Below, piece by piece: positions 1 through 11,534 of a DNA stretch of 64,000 nucleotides. The stretch's first letter is position 1. Every line of letters begins with the position of its first letter. The notes beneath the pieces were generated by a model. It had not been told where the DNA came from and searched no databases. It saw nothing but the letters and a program-made list of their open reading frames with translations. The stretch spans positions 1,984,001-2,048,000 of the forward strand of contig JBANDB010000003.1 of NCBI GenBank assembly GCA_037576215.1. Reading direction: 5' to 3'. This stretch comes from Armillaria gallica. Taxonomy: Eukaryota > Basidiomycota > Agaricomycetes > Agaricales > Physalacriaceae. The position numbers and the translations under genes are program-made.

Positions 1-280
1 GAGTTTGAAAATGGGGACAGAGTCCTGCGAGTTGTTTTTGTCGTTTCGATCAGATCGTGTCGCCCACGTGGCTGCTATCATTCCTTTACAATTCCCGACC
101 ATTGTGAATTCCAACCTGGGTGTTACTTTCTCTCTCTCCAACGTCGTGACCTTTCTCCCAATTGAATTCTTTGATTCTGTCCCAGCCCACAGCGATCTAA
201 GAGACGACGACCCATGCAATGCGGTTGGAGGATATCGCCATGGGCAAAACCCACTTCCAAAATATACAGACGGCTCCACG
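1..280. other. 3' flank of first caspase gene, duplicated sequence
   Basis: No gene is recognised here. The stretch resembles the downstream flanks of the caspase loci at 38748 and 60158: the string around 60-125 (cgcccacgtg, cattcctttacaattcccgacc) recurs at about 28150-28190 and 59330-59365. This shows that the caspase gene was duplicated with its downstream sequence. The short forward ORF starting at position 5 is not supported. Confidence 0.5.
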
Positions 281-1429
281 TCAATGCTGATACCAAAGGC
301 GCGTGTCCTTGCGTCCCCCAGCGACATTTGGAGTCTGGGAATGGAACCGAAGAGAAGGTCGGGGCAAAGCATTGATGAGGTCGACATACATTACTCCTTC
401 TCCCAGCGCACCCGACTTCAGAACCTTTATGAGTAAAGTCGTAAAGACACCACCCCACACCTCCGTGCTCTTTTCCTTTCTCACCGGCTTCGATCTTGCG
501 ACTTTGTCTTCCCTGCACGCTGCCACAATTACATGGGAATCTATGTCTGGGACCCAGTCCTCTGCGAGAACCGATCGATATCCAGGGAGATCTTTGAGGG
601 CTTCTTCAGCAGCGAGGAGCATGTCTGTGAGCGATGCACGCTCCAGCGGGGAAACAGTTCGCATCCCCGGACTCAATGTTCGAGTGACACTGCCCGAATG
701 GCAGCAGTCCAGAATGAACGTGATTCGATGTCCTTTCGTGCGAGAGATCTGGGAGAGGATAGTATTGAGTTCCCGGTCAGTGATATCGGGAACGAGCGCG
801 CCACCACTGCCGAAGGTGTTTCGGTCCATGGGACAAAACGCTTCAACAAATTTTTTAGAACGTTCGTCATCGTCGTCATCGGAATCAGCATCGTCTTCAT
901 CATGGTCTGACAATGGATAGCGGGAGCCATGTCCAGCGAAGAAGATAATGATGGGATCTCCGTGTTCGATGTTCGGGTTCGCGATGAGACTGAGAAGGGC
1001 AGATAAAATATTTGCTCGGGAGGGGACGGAGGAGGTGTCCGTCGACATGTCACCGTGGCTCGTTGGACCAAGAAGAATTTGGATTCGCTCCTTAGACACA
1101 AGGAGGTCCTCGACAAGGTATTGTTTTATTGCTATGGCATTGGCCACGCAACCTCGCAATGGATAGGTTGGATACGCATCGATCCCAATGAGAACAGCCC
1201 AAACTCGACTGGGGTCAAGGCGTGGCCGTGGCTATGTTGCTCCTTATCAGTAATCCATACCAATGAACGTAAGTGTTCTTACAGTTATTTTCAAAGGCAA
1301 TGGGCGCTGAGATACTCTTCTCTCAGATTCGCGGTGAGTGTTGTGGAGAGCCGTCGATGTTGATGTAGCATCAGCAGCGCCGTTGCATCAGGATTCTGCG
1401 TCTGACAAGACTTGTGCAAGATCGGCCAT
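281..1429 (-). CDS. caspase-like (metacaspase-type) protease, 5' exon damaged
   Basis: This is a predicted cysteine protease of the caspase/metacaspase fold (peptidase C14) with an intact domain in one long exon (281-1231, 316 codons). It reads RVWAVLIGIDAY, then FAGHGS with the catalytic His, an Asp-rich loop, DCCHSGS with the catalytic Cys, a p10-like WGGVFTTLL segment and a family-typical LWYQH end. An in-frame TAG lies just upstream of the domain, but it coincides with a 3' splice site (branch-like ctgat, acceptor catag). A 51-nt intron (1232-1282, donor gtaaga) would join a 5' exon whose TSTSTAL stretch matches the exon 1 of the 60158-61482 gene. That exon has an in-frame TGA at 1388-1390 where the paralogue has CGA (Arg). 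The gene is therefore either recently inactivated or uses another start. The 5' end is uncertain. Confidence 0.7.
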
Positions 1430-3139
1430 TTTGTGCTTTTTTTTCCAGGTGCCCTTCGAACGCTTCAAGTTGGAGGGAACGAGTGCGCTTGGTGATTTGT
1501 CCCAGAGTCGAAAATGTGGTATGCCTGTGCAGGTGTTTTTCTTGTACTGCCCGTGCTTACCGAAGTTATTTATATTCTAAGTGCTAAAACTCTACAGGGT
1601 TATACGCCACTAATACTCATTAATACCAGTCCCGTAAAACACAGCAATGTCTCCCTTGGACTGAATCAGGAAGATCCGAATCGTTCACGCTGTCGGAAAT
1701 GTTACAACAAACTTGGATGCGGAAAGGTCGACGATTTTCCTGCTGTAATCGCTACTGTTCAAGCATGTTCAGCGTATGTTTCATCCTTTGCAACTCTACA
1801 AATTTTAAACTCATCAGTTATTAAATCACAGCATGCGGCATGTACAATGCAGAAGGTGGCCAATAAGAATCTAGCGCATATAGCAACGCGGGAGGCTAGG
1901 ATCGGCATTCTATTTACTAGTAGTAAATTCAATGCCAATCATTTCTGGTGGCTGAGAACTTTCACAGGTAATACATCCATGGAAGAAGACCCTAGAGACT
2001 TTCCTGCCGACATACCTTGTCCTATTGTTTAGGTCCCAGAAATCCGAGTTTAAAGCGGGGCGAGGTGCTCATCGACGATCTGAAACTTGCGCACAGAGAG
2101 GAATTCGAGCATATTAACCCGGCTCCTTTGCCAAACGATTGTCTTAAAGGGATTTCAGAATGCATGACTTTGGTCACGGTATCAGGACGGACATAATGAT
2201 TTATTTTCTGGAAGTCGGAACTCTGTAGAACCCGGTGTAATACTTACTATTGTTTCGCGCCTTCTGCGACCTACTCTGCGCGACACCGCACCTTCTCGCG
2301 AGCTATGTGGTGCTGCGGTGGCGGCAAATGTAGGTCATCACATCATAAGTGAATGTCTTGTGAATGTCATGATGTATCCCAATGCCAAGGTCAAAACCAC
2401 GGCCATGATCCACCGTGTAATACACTCTATGTATATACTGTAACGACGACGACAGCGACAAGAGAGCGGAACTCACAATGACAGATTGACGGCATGGATG
2501 CACGAGTGCGCGGTTACCTGGCGCCCTCCCACGCGGCGTGAGCATCGGTTTCATTCCTGCATGAACTTCATCTGTTGGGAAAGGGGTACATATCCCCGAA
2601 GGGGTGTGGAGATCAAGAAAATGTGGTCCAGTGAGACCGTCCGTGTGTCAGCCTTCAGGAAAGGGGTGTTCTTTGTCCGTAGAGGTAACAAAACGACGAG
2701 AGAGAGGTAACGGAAGGGAGGTTGTGAAGGGGGTAAGTCTATTCATTCCAAAGACAGTGTGACAGCTGTATCTACTGCCGCATCTACTAAACAGTGTATA
2801 TAGAACTTGGTCGGTTTTGGAACACCGTGATCATAGTGCTAGATGCGGCTGTGAGAATTTGAAACGAGCGGGTGTCTGAATGTAATATTGAATGTCACGA
2901 GCAACTGGGAGATCATCGGTGCCAAATTAACAGGTTGGCGAAGAATCAAAGGCTCCGCCGAAGAGGCTGGGATCACGATCGGTGAGACCATTGCATCCCA
3001 AGGACGTGGAGGTGGAATAATGACCACAGCGGCGGGAGTGGTATGCCAGGAATACAAGTTAGCTATAGGACGCTCAGCACTACTTTCGAACTTTTCACTA
3101 TAGACAAGAACCTTGAATACAAAGAAGCGAGTCAAAGTC
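1430..3139. other. unassigned region upstream of first caspase gene
   Basis: I see no supported gene. A forward reading frame at 1514-2032 (172 codons) has no recognisable domain and no paralogue in the window. The region upstream of a caspase gene should hold its promoter, but I found no clear TATA-like element comparable to those of the 46-kb and 51-kb genes. Sequence from about 2840 on starts to resemble the clp1-linked duplicated block. Confidence 0.3.
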
Positions 3140-6100
3140 ACACGAAAGTAGTCGTGCTATATTGTATCATAAGCAGTGATAAGAAAACGCAAGTGGCGTA
3201 CGGTATGTGCAACGAGAATGAAAAACCAAACAATCGCAATAGCAGTGTCAACGGCATAAACACACAATTACTGAGAACTCGATGTTGGAGTCTAGCGCAA
3301 CGCAAGCCTAGCCTAAGCCTGTCGATCAAATTGCCAAGATTGACTCCGCGGAAGCAATATGGCCAGGAATGCCCACAAGTGCCCGATCAGCTCCGATCAG
3401 GCTACGGACTATAGCTCGGGGAAACGGAGCTAGTCATCGCGAAGTACGGTCCCTCGATGCCATGAAAAAGGTCCCACAAAAACAAATCGCGGCGCCATCC
3501 CGGCATTGTTGCTGAGTCGTACATTCACAGCGCGTTGAACAAGGCGTGTTGGGAGCGCAATGCCGGAGATCTATCGATTGAGCGATAGCGAGGACTATGT
3601 AGCGTGTTCCCAAGTATGTTGGTCCATCAACGTGTGCGGTAGTGCTCGAGGGAATGAGATAGGCCCCACAGCCGGGAAGTAAAACACCGACTGTCGAGCT
3701 CAGTGTTTTGGCTCGATAAAGAAGAGGCGCTCAGTGGATCCACGAGTGTACTAGTGGTATCATGGAAGGGAAATAAGTCCGACCGAGCGGTGGAGAATGA
3801 GTGTGCAAGGCCCCGTGCACGTTGGTCTATGTGAGAGCCTTGATCATAACATCGAGAGGTGTACTCCCACCAGATAGCCTTCCCATCTAGCTGCATGTCG
3901 ATGAAGGACGACTCGCATAAACTATCTCCGTCGCACAAAGTAGCAGGAGCCTGTGAATGGTAGCGCGTTACACGATGATACACCCTGATCTCATAAGATA
4001 GTCGGGAATGTAGCTTTGGAGAGTGAGCGGGGCATCAAATTGGGCGTATCGTGGAAGGGGAGTACATCCATTCGAGGTGATGAGTGCCGTATTGTGCATG
4101 GGGGAGCGCTGACAGGATGGCGCTTCCTTGCTGCGATCTGAGAAGACAAGTCTAAGAAAATTGATAAGGGTTTCGGCAAAGGAAGGATAAAAAGTATACG
4201 CACCAACGCACCCTGTAATTGTTTCATCCTTGGCCGTCCTGCTCGTTCGAGGTGCTGCAGCTATATAGTTGCAGAGACTACTGTCGGCGCTATGAAGAGC
4301 GCGTCCTCTGATTATTGGACGGGGCGGCGCCTTCAGAAGTAAGATGAGGGGACTGGGATCCTGAACCAGGTAAGGATCGACACCGCGGGAGAGGTACGGC
4401 AGAAGCAAATGACGGCCCACGGGCTGGAAAAGTCAGTATACAAAGTCCTGATCTCCCGTAGATGGTTGACCTTTTTGTGGTCCAAGACACTCTATCCCTG
4501 GATCATCCCCGTCGATGCCAGGTCGGAGAAAGTGGGTCTGGCCTCATGAAAAACTGCGTGTGGTGGATTCGAATTAGGCCAACGACGTCACGGTCACTTC
4601 CCTTTCGTCATGTTGTGAGTGTCTGCATAGGCTATCGCGCCGCTGTTGATGGGATGGACATAGGCTAACAACTAGCAACCCATTCCCATTAGCTGAAGAT
4701 TGTCTCCAAGTCGAAGCATGAACGCACCAAGGGACCTTTGAACTCGGTGACGCTCGAAGATATTTTGGCGGGTGAGGTGCGCCAAAATTCTCATCCTTTC
4801 GCCTCCAATTCGTCTTCCATCCTCGTCTCTCATTGTTTGGTGCCTCGAAGTCAGACACAATGGTATATCCAGTCGTCCTCTCATCACATAAAGTTGGGCA
4901 AGGCAGACAAAGCTGATGCTCGACAGCGGCAAGCCATTCCTCGGGACGCAATGTGCAATAGCGGTCGGCTGGGTCGTAAAGCAACTGCGGGGACTCCTTC
5001 ATGTGTCAGAGAACGACCGGATGCCGAGACGGGTGATAGTTTTGAATAGGTCGCACTGACCACGTGGCAATATCCTCTTTGATTCCGACCGTGACCTGGT
5101 CCGCGGTTCAAGTTGCCTCACGTACTCAAAGCTACGGTGAAAGGGATTGTATACAGGGAGGCTCGATATCAGGTGAGGGCTAGCCTTCAAGTTCATCAAA
5201 GGTGGTAATAAAATGTGACGTATACTATGAACTAGTCTCTAGGTCCCTTGTGTTTTTCAGTGAACATACCACCAGCACTTGCGCTGTTACGCGTTTTATA
5301 TCCATCGGCGATTCTACAGACATTGATTCAATCAAAACTATGTAATAAAGTTCGAAGCCCAGCTTCACAGAAATGACAACTCACATCAGTCCTGATACCA
5401 AAGTCGCGTATCCCGGTGTCCTCCTGCTACGACTGGTGTCTGATAAGGGAGTCGGGGTAGAGCCTTGATGAGGTCTACATACGTTGCCCCCCCTCCCAAC
5501 ACACCAGACCTCAGAGTCTTGACAAGCAAACTCGTGAAGACACCGCCCCACACCTCCGCGCCCTTCTTCTTTACCCGCTTCGCTTTCGCAACCTCGTCTC
5601 CCATACAAGCTGCTAGGATTACATGGGAATCTATGTCTGGGACCCAGTCCTCTGCGAAGACGGATCGATAACCAGAGAGATCTCTGAGGGCTTCTTCGGC
5701 AGCAAGGAGCATATCCTTGAGCGAGGCACGCTCCAGCGGAGGAACAGTCCGCACTCCTGGACTCAGTGTTCGTGTGACACTTCCTGCGTGACAGCAGTCC
5801 AGGATGACCGTGATTCGGTTTCCTTTCGCGTAGGAAATTTGTGCGAGGATAGCGTTGAGCTCACGGTCGGTGATATCGGAGATGAGCGCGCCACTACTGT
5901 CGATGGTGTTACGATCCACGGGGCAAAGCGCCTCGACGAAATGTTGAGAGCATTCATCATCGAGCTCCTCATTGAAATCAGGATCATCGTCAATGTCTGA
6001 CCACGGATAGCGGGAACCGTGTCCAGCGAAATATATAATGATAGGGTCGCCATATTCAATGTTGGGGTTGGTGATGAGACTGAGAAGGATGGACAGAATG

Positions 6101-6610
6101 TTGGCACGGGATGGGATGGAGGAAACGTGCGTGGATGTATCGACATAGCGTGCTGGACCCAGAAGCCTTTGGATTCGCTCCCTAGGCACGACAAGGTTGT
6201 CGACAAGGTATTGCTCCATTGTCAATGCATCTGCCACACAGCCGCGCAATGGGTGCGATAAATACTCGTCGATCCCCATGAGAATGGCCCAAATTCGATC
6301 GGGGCCAAGGCAATGCTGTGACTGCATTGCTGCTCATCAACAATTGACGCCGATGGAAGGAAGTAAGCGTCTACCTATATCCGATATTGAAGAATTGTCC
6401 GTGCTGTGCTCTTGCCAGCTGCGCGTCGAGCTCCTGGAGGGGCGGCCGATCTGTCGACGAGCTGATGATATCAGCCTCTAAGCAGAGCATAGTGGTATAA
6501 CTCCAGACTCCAGAGATACGTGTAAATAGCGTGTTCGAATGTTATACGCACACTTGGTCGTACACTCTGGAAAGAAGATGGAATTGTATCAATGGCTAAG
6601 GGCGGCTAGT
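3140..6610. repeat. segmental duplication, copy A of the caspase block
   Basis: The stretch matches about 48250-51840 over most of its length, including the caspase gene at its right end. Shared landmarks are tgtatcataagcagtgataag (3165 and 48258), the run ending in cagcgcg near 3530 and 48770, the stretch cctgatctcataagatag (3986 and 49220), gtagatggttgacc (4459 and 49688) and gaccacgtggcaatatcctc (5057 and 50304). Parts also recur at 25440-27390, 44640-46870 and 62540-63200. Between the left end and the caspase stop I could not assign a gene: both strands have short frames with many stops. The left end aligns with the 3' flank of a Clp1-like gene in copy C (43800), but the clp1 coding part is not visible here. 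Confidence 0.65.
5386..6327 (-). CDS. caspase-like protease with intact domain, decayed 5' exon
   Basis: An open frame of 313 codons carries the whole caspase-like domain. RIWAILMGIDEY opens the domain, FAGHGS holds the catalytic His (about residue 103), DCCHAGS the catalytic Cys (about 179), WGGVFTSLL is p10-like, and it ends LWYQD. The frame appears to start with ATG CAG, but in the paralogues this ATGCAG is the end of a 53-nt intron whose acceptor is CAG. The matching exon 1 lies at about 6379-6490 (starts MLCLEADIISS). It has lost 2 nt relative to the 46.6-kb copy and its donor GTAGGT has become ATAGGT. Translation may now start at the former intron ATG, or the gene is decaying. A TATA-like TATAAA shared with paralogues has been pushed about 400 bp away by the MITE at 6613. 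Confidence 0.75.
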   Translation of the reverse strand: MQSQHCLGPDRIWAILMGIDEYLSHPLRGCVADALTMEQYLVDNLVVPRERIQRLLGPARYVDTSTHVSSIPSRANILSILLSLITNPNIEYGDPIIIYFAGHGSRYPWSDIDDDPDFNEELDDECSQHFVEALCPVDRNTIDSSGALISDITDRELNAILAQISYAKGNRITVILDCCHAGSVTRTLSPGVRTVPPLERASLKDMLLAAEEALRDLSGYRSVFAEDWVPDIDSHVILAACMGDEVAKAKRVKKKGAEVWGGVFTSLLVKTLRSGVLGGGATYVDLIKALPRLPYQTPVVAGGHRDTRLWYQD

Positions 6611-6612
6611 AG

Positions 6613-7014
6613 CAAGGGGGGTGTGGAAATAAAATCCCCGACATGACGTACATTTTCGTGTTTAAGGCCATGGGGACCCCCCCCTCCCTCCCCCTCCTAC
6701 CATATAGGGTAGTAATATATCCATAATAGGCATGATTTATAATGCTATTGTCATCATTCTGACCACGTGAGTCTCTCACAGACTTAGCCGAGCTTAGCCG
6801 TGGCATGTCGGAAGGTAGAAAACAGACCAAAAATGTATGTATAATGCTAAATATCTTCATTTGCAGTATAATTCCCATTATTTCATGCAAATGGCACCCA
6901 GCAGACCACACAAATACCTATATATAGTAAGTGAGGTTTCGTGTTTAAGGTCGCTACCCCTCCCCCCCTCCCCCCCTACCCCTTGTCCGGGATTTTATTC
7001 CCACACCCCCCTTG
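6613..7014. mobile_element. hAT-like MITE (402 bp) with 8-bp target duplication
   Basis: The element has near-perfect 30-bp terminal inverted repeats starting CAAGGGGGGTGTGG on both ends (28 of 30 match). It is flanked by the 8-bp direct repeat GCTAGTAG (6605-6612 and 7015-7022), the size made by hAT transposases. The paralogous block at 46781-46802 lacks the insert and reads straight through (ggcggctagaagatgctttata), giving an empty site. The interior has pyrimidine-rich runs and no transposase, so it is non-autonomous. It sits in the 5' region of the caspase gene at 5386. Confidence 0.85.
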
Positions 7015-7026
7015 GCTAGTAGATGC

Positions 7027-7032
7027 TTTATA
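7027..7032 (-). promoter_or_regulatory. TATA-like element displaced from the 5386-6327 caspase gene
   Basis: On the minus strand this reads TATAAA within ctataaagcatct, a string conserved upstream of the paralogues at 46797-46802, 39863-39868 and 51813-51818. In the paralogues it lies about 80-130 nt before exon 1. Here the MITE separates it from exon 1 by more than 500 bp. The promoter role is inferred from position and conservation. Confidence 0.4.
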
Positions 7033-7556
7033 GTCGTGGTGTGGATGAGATAATAATAGTGAACCGCGTAGACCTTGCGTGAAAGTCGATGCCATGTTCA
7101 TGAAATGCCTCGAGGTCCGCCGCTGACTAGTCTCTCGTAGACAGACAACGATACAGACCTATTGATGGAAGGGAGGGACGATCTGTATGTAGTCTGTTGC
7201 TTAATCGGGCCACCTGCCTTGCAACCCAGTTATTACTAATTTGATGGAAACCCGGCAACGCTTAACTGATTTATTCAGGGTCTTGGGACGCGTTTGAAGA
7301 CTATAGAGGGCCATTTATTTATGATATAACGTCTCTTATCACATAAAACGAATTTATTATGAAGGGAAGGATGGTTAATGCATTATTTTCTGTCCAGACG
7401 CGCTGTACGGCTTGCAATCGGCACTCTAAACTTGCCGCCGGGATCCTCAGATCTGATTCCGTTTGGCGCAGTGCCGACTCACGGCAATCAAATTATGTCA
7501 TGCTTTGTAATAACGCGGTTGCAAGTAAAACCCCCCGCGTTAAACAATAGACTAGC

Positions 7557-8215
7557 CGCTGACGTTCTCCAGCATTTTGCTGAATGTCAATTTGGGAAGT
7601 TTGCCCCTTTAAAGACTCAGGACTGAGTGATAGTGCCCGTTCAACTTGTCCTTGTGATGATTGGTCCGCTTGACTTGTGATGGTGGCCCGCTTGACTTGT
7701 GGTGATGCCCGCTCAACTTGTCCTTGTGATGATGGCCCATTCACCTGTGGGTGGGAAAAAGTGAACAGGCCATCATCACAAGGACAAGTTGAGCGGGCAT
7801 CATCACAAGTCAAGCGGGCCACCATCACAAGTCAAGCGGACTTAGCCAAAGTGGGCCATTGCAAGCATGGCAGATACGAGCCCGAAGCGCCCAATTGGAG
7901 TTGGAATAGACTAGGTAGTGTGAGTATTCATGGTGAAATCCACGTGGAAATTTCTGACAGCGAAACTAGTAAACCGTAAGGCAAGTCCATAATATTCACG
8001 TTTCAGATAACTTCCTGATGAGTGAAGTACAAGTACCAAAAATCTTGATGCAGATGTTCATTTTCATCACTCAAAATAAGGGGTGTTGAGTCTCCCCGAA
8101 TACCATGTAAGAAGAACAATTGCCGCAGTGGTAGTAAAGTGTGGCCACTGGCAATTCGGTTTTGAAGATGTTGAGAGTGACGAGAGAAAGCATCAAGTCG
8201 CCCATGTCGGAAAAC
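7557..8215 (+). repeat. left arm of a large inverted repeat
   Basis: This segment recurs in inverse orientation at 11535-12046. Shared landmarks include the string ctccagcattttgctgaatg, gggaagtttgcccctttaaag, a segment around gcccaattggagttggaata, and caattgccgcagtggtag near the inner end. The arms differ mainly by a 174-bp hairpin (7666-7839) present only here. About 3.3 kb lies between the arms. The structure could be an inverted duplication of an older repeat or the ends of a larger element; no transposase is visible. Confidence 0.75.
7666..7839. repeat. 72-bp-arm hairpin (near-perfect palindrome)
   Basis: Arms 7666-7737 and 7768-7839 are reverse complements at 71 of 72 positions, around a 30-nt loop. 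Each arm is built from smaller repeats (ccgcttgacttgtga and cttgtccttgtgatgat). The other copy of the surrounding repeat (near 11900-11960) has a different short sequence at this place, so the hairpin is an insertion or replacement. It could form a cruciform or, if transcribed, a long dsRNA stem. Confidence 0.9.
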
Positions 8216-11200
8216 TCGGACTCGTAACATTTTGAACCTGGACCCTGCATTTTAAGTTTTACCTTAGAATTCAATAAAGACAAACAACGCTCCTTTTATA
8301 TACACTTGTCTTTCAGAATATTAATTGTGCTAAATGAACTTGATGACAGCCATTTTTTTCATTCTTATGGTATGTAGAATGTATCAAAGAGTATATCTCA
8401 GTAAATTTTTGGGCTTCGGAGTGAGAGAATAGAGTGGAGGACTCATGTCTAGCATGCATTCCGCTCGCCACGGTCCGATGAACCGAGTACTGATCGAGTG
8501 GCTATGCCGCTCTTTTCTTGCATTTTGCCACCTTTGCATGGTGCGCTCCCCAACACCTGTTTCATGGACATGAAAAGGTGTGTATCTATTATTCTGTTGC
8601 TTCCTCTTCTTTTTAGGTCCATCATACGTATCTGGTGGGCCCAGAAACCCCGGATTGCGTGTAAAGTATACTGTATACTGTCCCCACCACCCGCGTAAGC
8701 CCTCACTTGAGGCAGCGCTACGATCCATGCGTCTACGGCGATGGCGAAGATACCAGTAAGCCCCGATGCTGACGATGACCCCCGCCGGCCGCTGCCACGG
8801 CCACGAATACGACCCCATCCCCTTCCCGACCGACGAGCACTCCCCACATCGACATCGGTGCCAATCGCCCCCGCACACGAACTCCGCACGGTACGACAGT
8901 ATAGAATACGTCCCGAGATCTAACATCGACCACCATCTCCGCGCGCGAGGCACCATGAAACGAACAACCGACGACCAGGACGCCAACGCTGAGCAGGACG
9001 ACGACAACGACAAGTTTCTACTGTGAGATAGTTCTATGGCATGGTCTTTTGGAGGGCTGATGTCGAAGGAGAGCAGACACGGATGATGTAGGAGGGCGGG
9101 AGACGGCGAGCAGGATGGCAGGACCAATATCGGGGTGCCGACAGCGAACGACGATGATGACAAACATGCCCTTCTGAACATTGAAGGAGAACCCTTGTAG
9201 GTCACGAATGCCACAAGAATTGTGGTCGTACAACGATTCTCCCACCCACCGCCGCCCACCCCGCCGACCACCCCGCCGAAATCCAACATCGGCCTCCCCC
9301 GCTCCACCCACGCACCCCAGCCACCCCAGAGTCGCACATCCCTAATTATCTAAATGGGGGAATACGATTCTGCTGTGTTCCAGTGCTCCGTTGCCCCCAC
9401 TGCCAGGTGTCGCTACCCCGTCCACATACCCGCCCTTTCCACCCTATAACTACCCCTACGGACAAGCTGCCACCACCCCTGTTTTCGACATCGGGGAATC
9501 CAGTGGTGAAGTTAGTTTTCCTCTCCAACCTCCTCGTCGCCGTTAACAGGGTTTCAGCCCTTTCCCACCCCTTTTCCCATTGTGCCGTGACCTCATACGA
9601 CCCCGCAACCTCTCCAAATCGATGCAGATATTACCGTTTCAACAAACGACACTTTCTGCAGTACCCGCTGCCGACTCGTGTACCCATCGTGCTCACTGCA
9701 TGGATTTTCATTTTTGTACCATTGTAATATACTACGTTTCACCAATATCGCCAGCTCTCTTCGTGATACAATGGGAGTTTCGCGGTGTTATCATGTCTGC
9801 ATAGATATGTTTCACACTCAACGCTGCTGCCGTCGTTGCGCTTACGCGGCACCGTCACTTCCCAGTGTCGGAGCTGTCGCTATACGTTACTTTGTTCCGG
9901 GCCGTTCCACTCTAATGTTAAGGACAGGACAATGTAGTACGTGGGAGCGTCGTACTGAGTTCTACCTGTTCAATCAAATGTACTGCTAATAGAATTTCTT
10001 GTCCCTGCACATCAGCAATTTCGCATCCATATAGAGGGTATAGGTGGTATAGGTGGTATAGGGAATTTTGCATGTATTCGCAATCTATAGCATCTATAGC
10101 ACCTATACCACTATACATCTATGGACAGGCTCCATCAAACACATGTAAAGAGGTCATTGTAACACTTCAAACACAGGAGAGTGATATAAAATAGCTAGGA
10201 TTATATAGTTGAAGGTTATCCCAAACGGAATAAAAGACTGGAGCCAAGAGCGCATCGAGCACGCCGTCCCCAAATGGAGGTGGCCCGTGTCATGTGGTCA
10301 CGTGTAAGTTGAACTTTGCGCTGATTTTCGTTTCGCTCATTCTTCTTCTCCCACTTCCATCCCCTTCCTACTCTCCCATCCGTGGCACTTCAGCTAGTCA
10401 TCTTTTGTTCTTGCTCTTCCAAGCTATGCGAACTATCCATAGGGTCTTATTGTGCGGCCTCATCAACATTGGACAATGTCCTCGATATCCCAAATCTGGC
10501 GCTACGCTACAGTTCTCAGTTCCCTCCCTCCTTTCTTTGCGGGTTCCCATGCGCTCGGTATTTACTCCATGGTACACTAACTTGGACAGGAAGCTGTGTG
10601 GACAATATGGATACTGGACTTGGGGAGCGCCTGAAGGACAATAGGCACAGATAGCAGGAGATGTTGGTAGCGTTCGCGAATATGGCGATCATCCCCGGTC
10701 TCGCGGTCGGGCTAGATGGGATGGAGTAGTTTTGGCGCGTGCATAGCACCTCTCACCATAGGATCAATGCTGACTTCGCCCACCGCAGGATCGTTTGCTC
10801 ATTGCTGCGCCTTCTTTTCCCTTCCCTTCTTTTACTCTGCATCTCTAATGTGAGTTGTCATTTCGCAATGTGCAACCATGTACTTACACTATGCTAGGTG
10901 ATATTGTTGAACTAGATACACCAGTAAACCTTCCGTTCTGAGACGTTACGGTTGTCGGAATATGCGTTTATGTTGGAGGGGGAGTAAATAGCGGGTATGC
11001 CTTAGATGTATCTAATTTGTACACAGACGGTTAATATTATAATCATTAAATGTCTTCTACTGCATTGGTCTTCACGATTGAATGACGAGAAATTCCTAGT
11101 GGAGCTGCCTGCATAGGACTAAGTTTGGTTGGTATAAGTTGGTATAGGACGACCGTAGCCCTATGAAAATGGTCATAGAAAACACGCATGTCCCTTATAG

Positions 11201-11534
11201 CCCTATACCGTGTTATAGGATATAGAGTGCTATAGCCGCATGGTTCCTATACCCTCTATACCGTTTGTGAGATTGCTGATGCACTCGAATCAAAGATAAG
11301 GCCGACGACGACGAAAAGGCTGATTTCTCGATAAGGAACCAGAAAGCAGGAGGATTGCATTGATACTACCACGATACACAATCTAACGAAGCGAAGAGCG
11401 GAGAGTCGAAGATACGCACCCGATGATGTACTTTCTGATGTCATAATTCCTGAGTCCTCTCATGAATTGGTGCTAGTCTATTCCGACTCCATCCTTGCCA
11501 CACTTAACGCTTGCAAGAACACCATAGGTCTTTC
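8216..11534. other. interior between inverted-repeat arms, no named gene
   Basis: No protein family is recognised. A 317-codon minus frame (8384-9337) is Gly/Trp/Arg-rich and overlaps forward frames of similar length in a GC-rich stretch, so it is not convincing. A possible terminal-inverted-repeat element lies inside at 10030-11260. The part 10290-10750 has pyrimidine-rich tracts and unremarkable frames. Confidence 0.4.
10030..11260. mobile_element. candidate TIR element bounded by TATAGAGGGTATAGG
   Basis: The 15-bp string tatagagggtatagg at 10030-10044 has its exact reverse complement at 11246-11260. Both ends are followed inward by clusters of tatagg/cctata motifs (10045-10110 and 11125-11250). 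The terminal TA could be a TA target duplication, as for Tc1/mariner-type elements, but it is too short to prove. No transposase frame is seen, so this would be a non-autonomous element of about 1.2 kb. Confidence 0.45.

Noticed and set aside
303..920. Forward ORFs opposite caspase genes (303-920, 533-910, 5623-6000, 50869-51246 and similar)
   Set aside because: They are antisense shadows of the caspase coding sequence, recurring only because the caspases are paralogous.
5386..6327. ATG of ATGCAG as the real start of the caspases
   Set aside because: In the 46.6- and 51.7-kb copies this ATG lies at the end of a 53-nt intron with good donor and acceptor and an in-phase exon 1. It is kept only as a fallback start for the copy whose exon 1 is broken.
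8384..9337. 317-codon minus-strand ORF
   Set aside because: Composition is Gly/Trp/Arg/Ser-rich, overlapping frames are also open on both strands, no domain or splice pattern is recognised and there is no paralogue.
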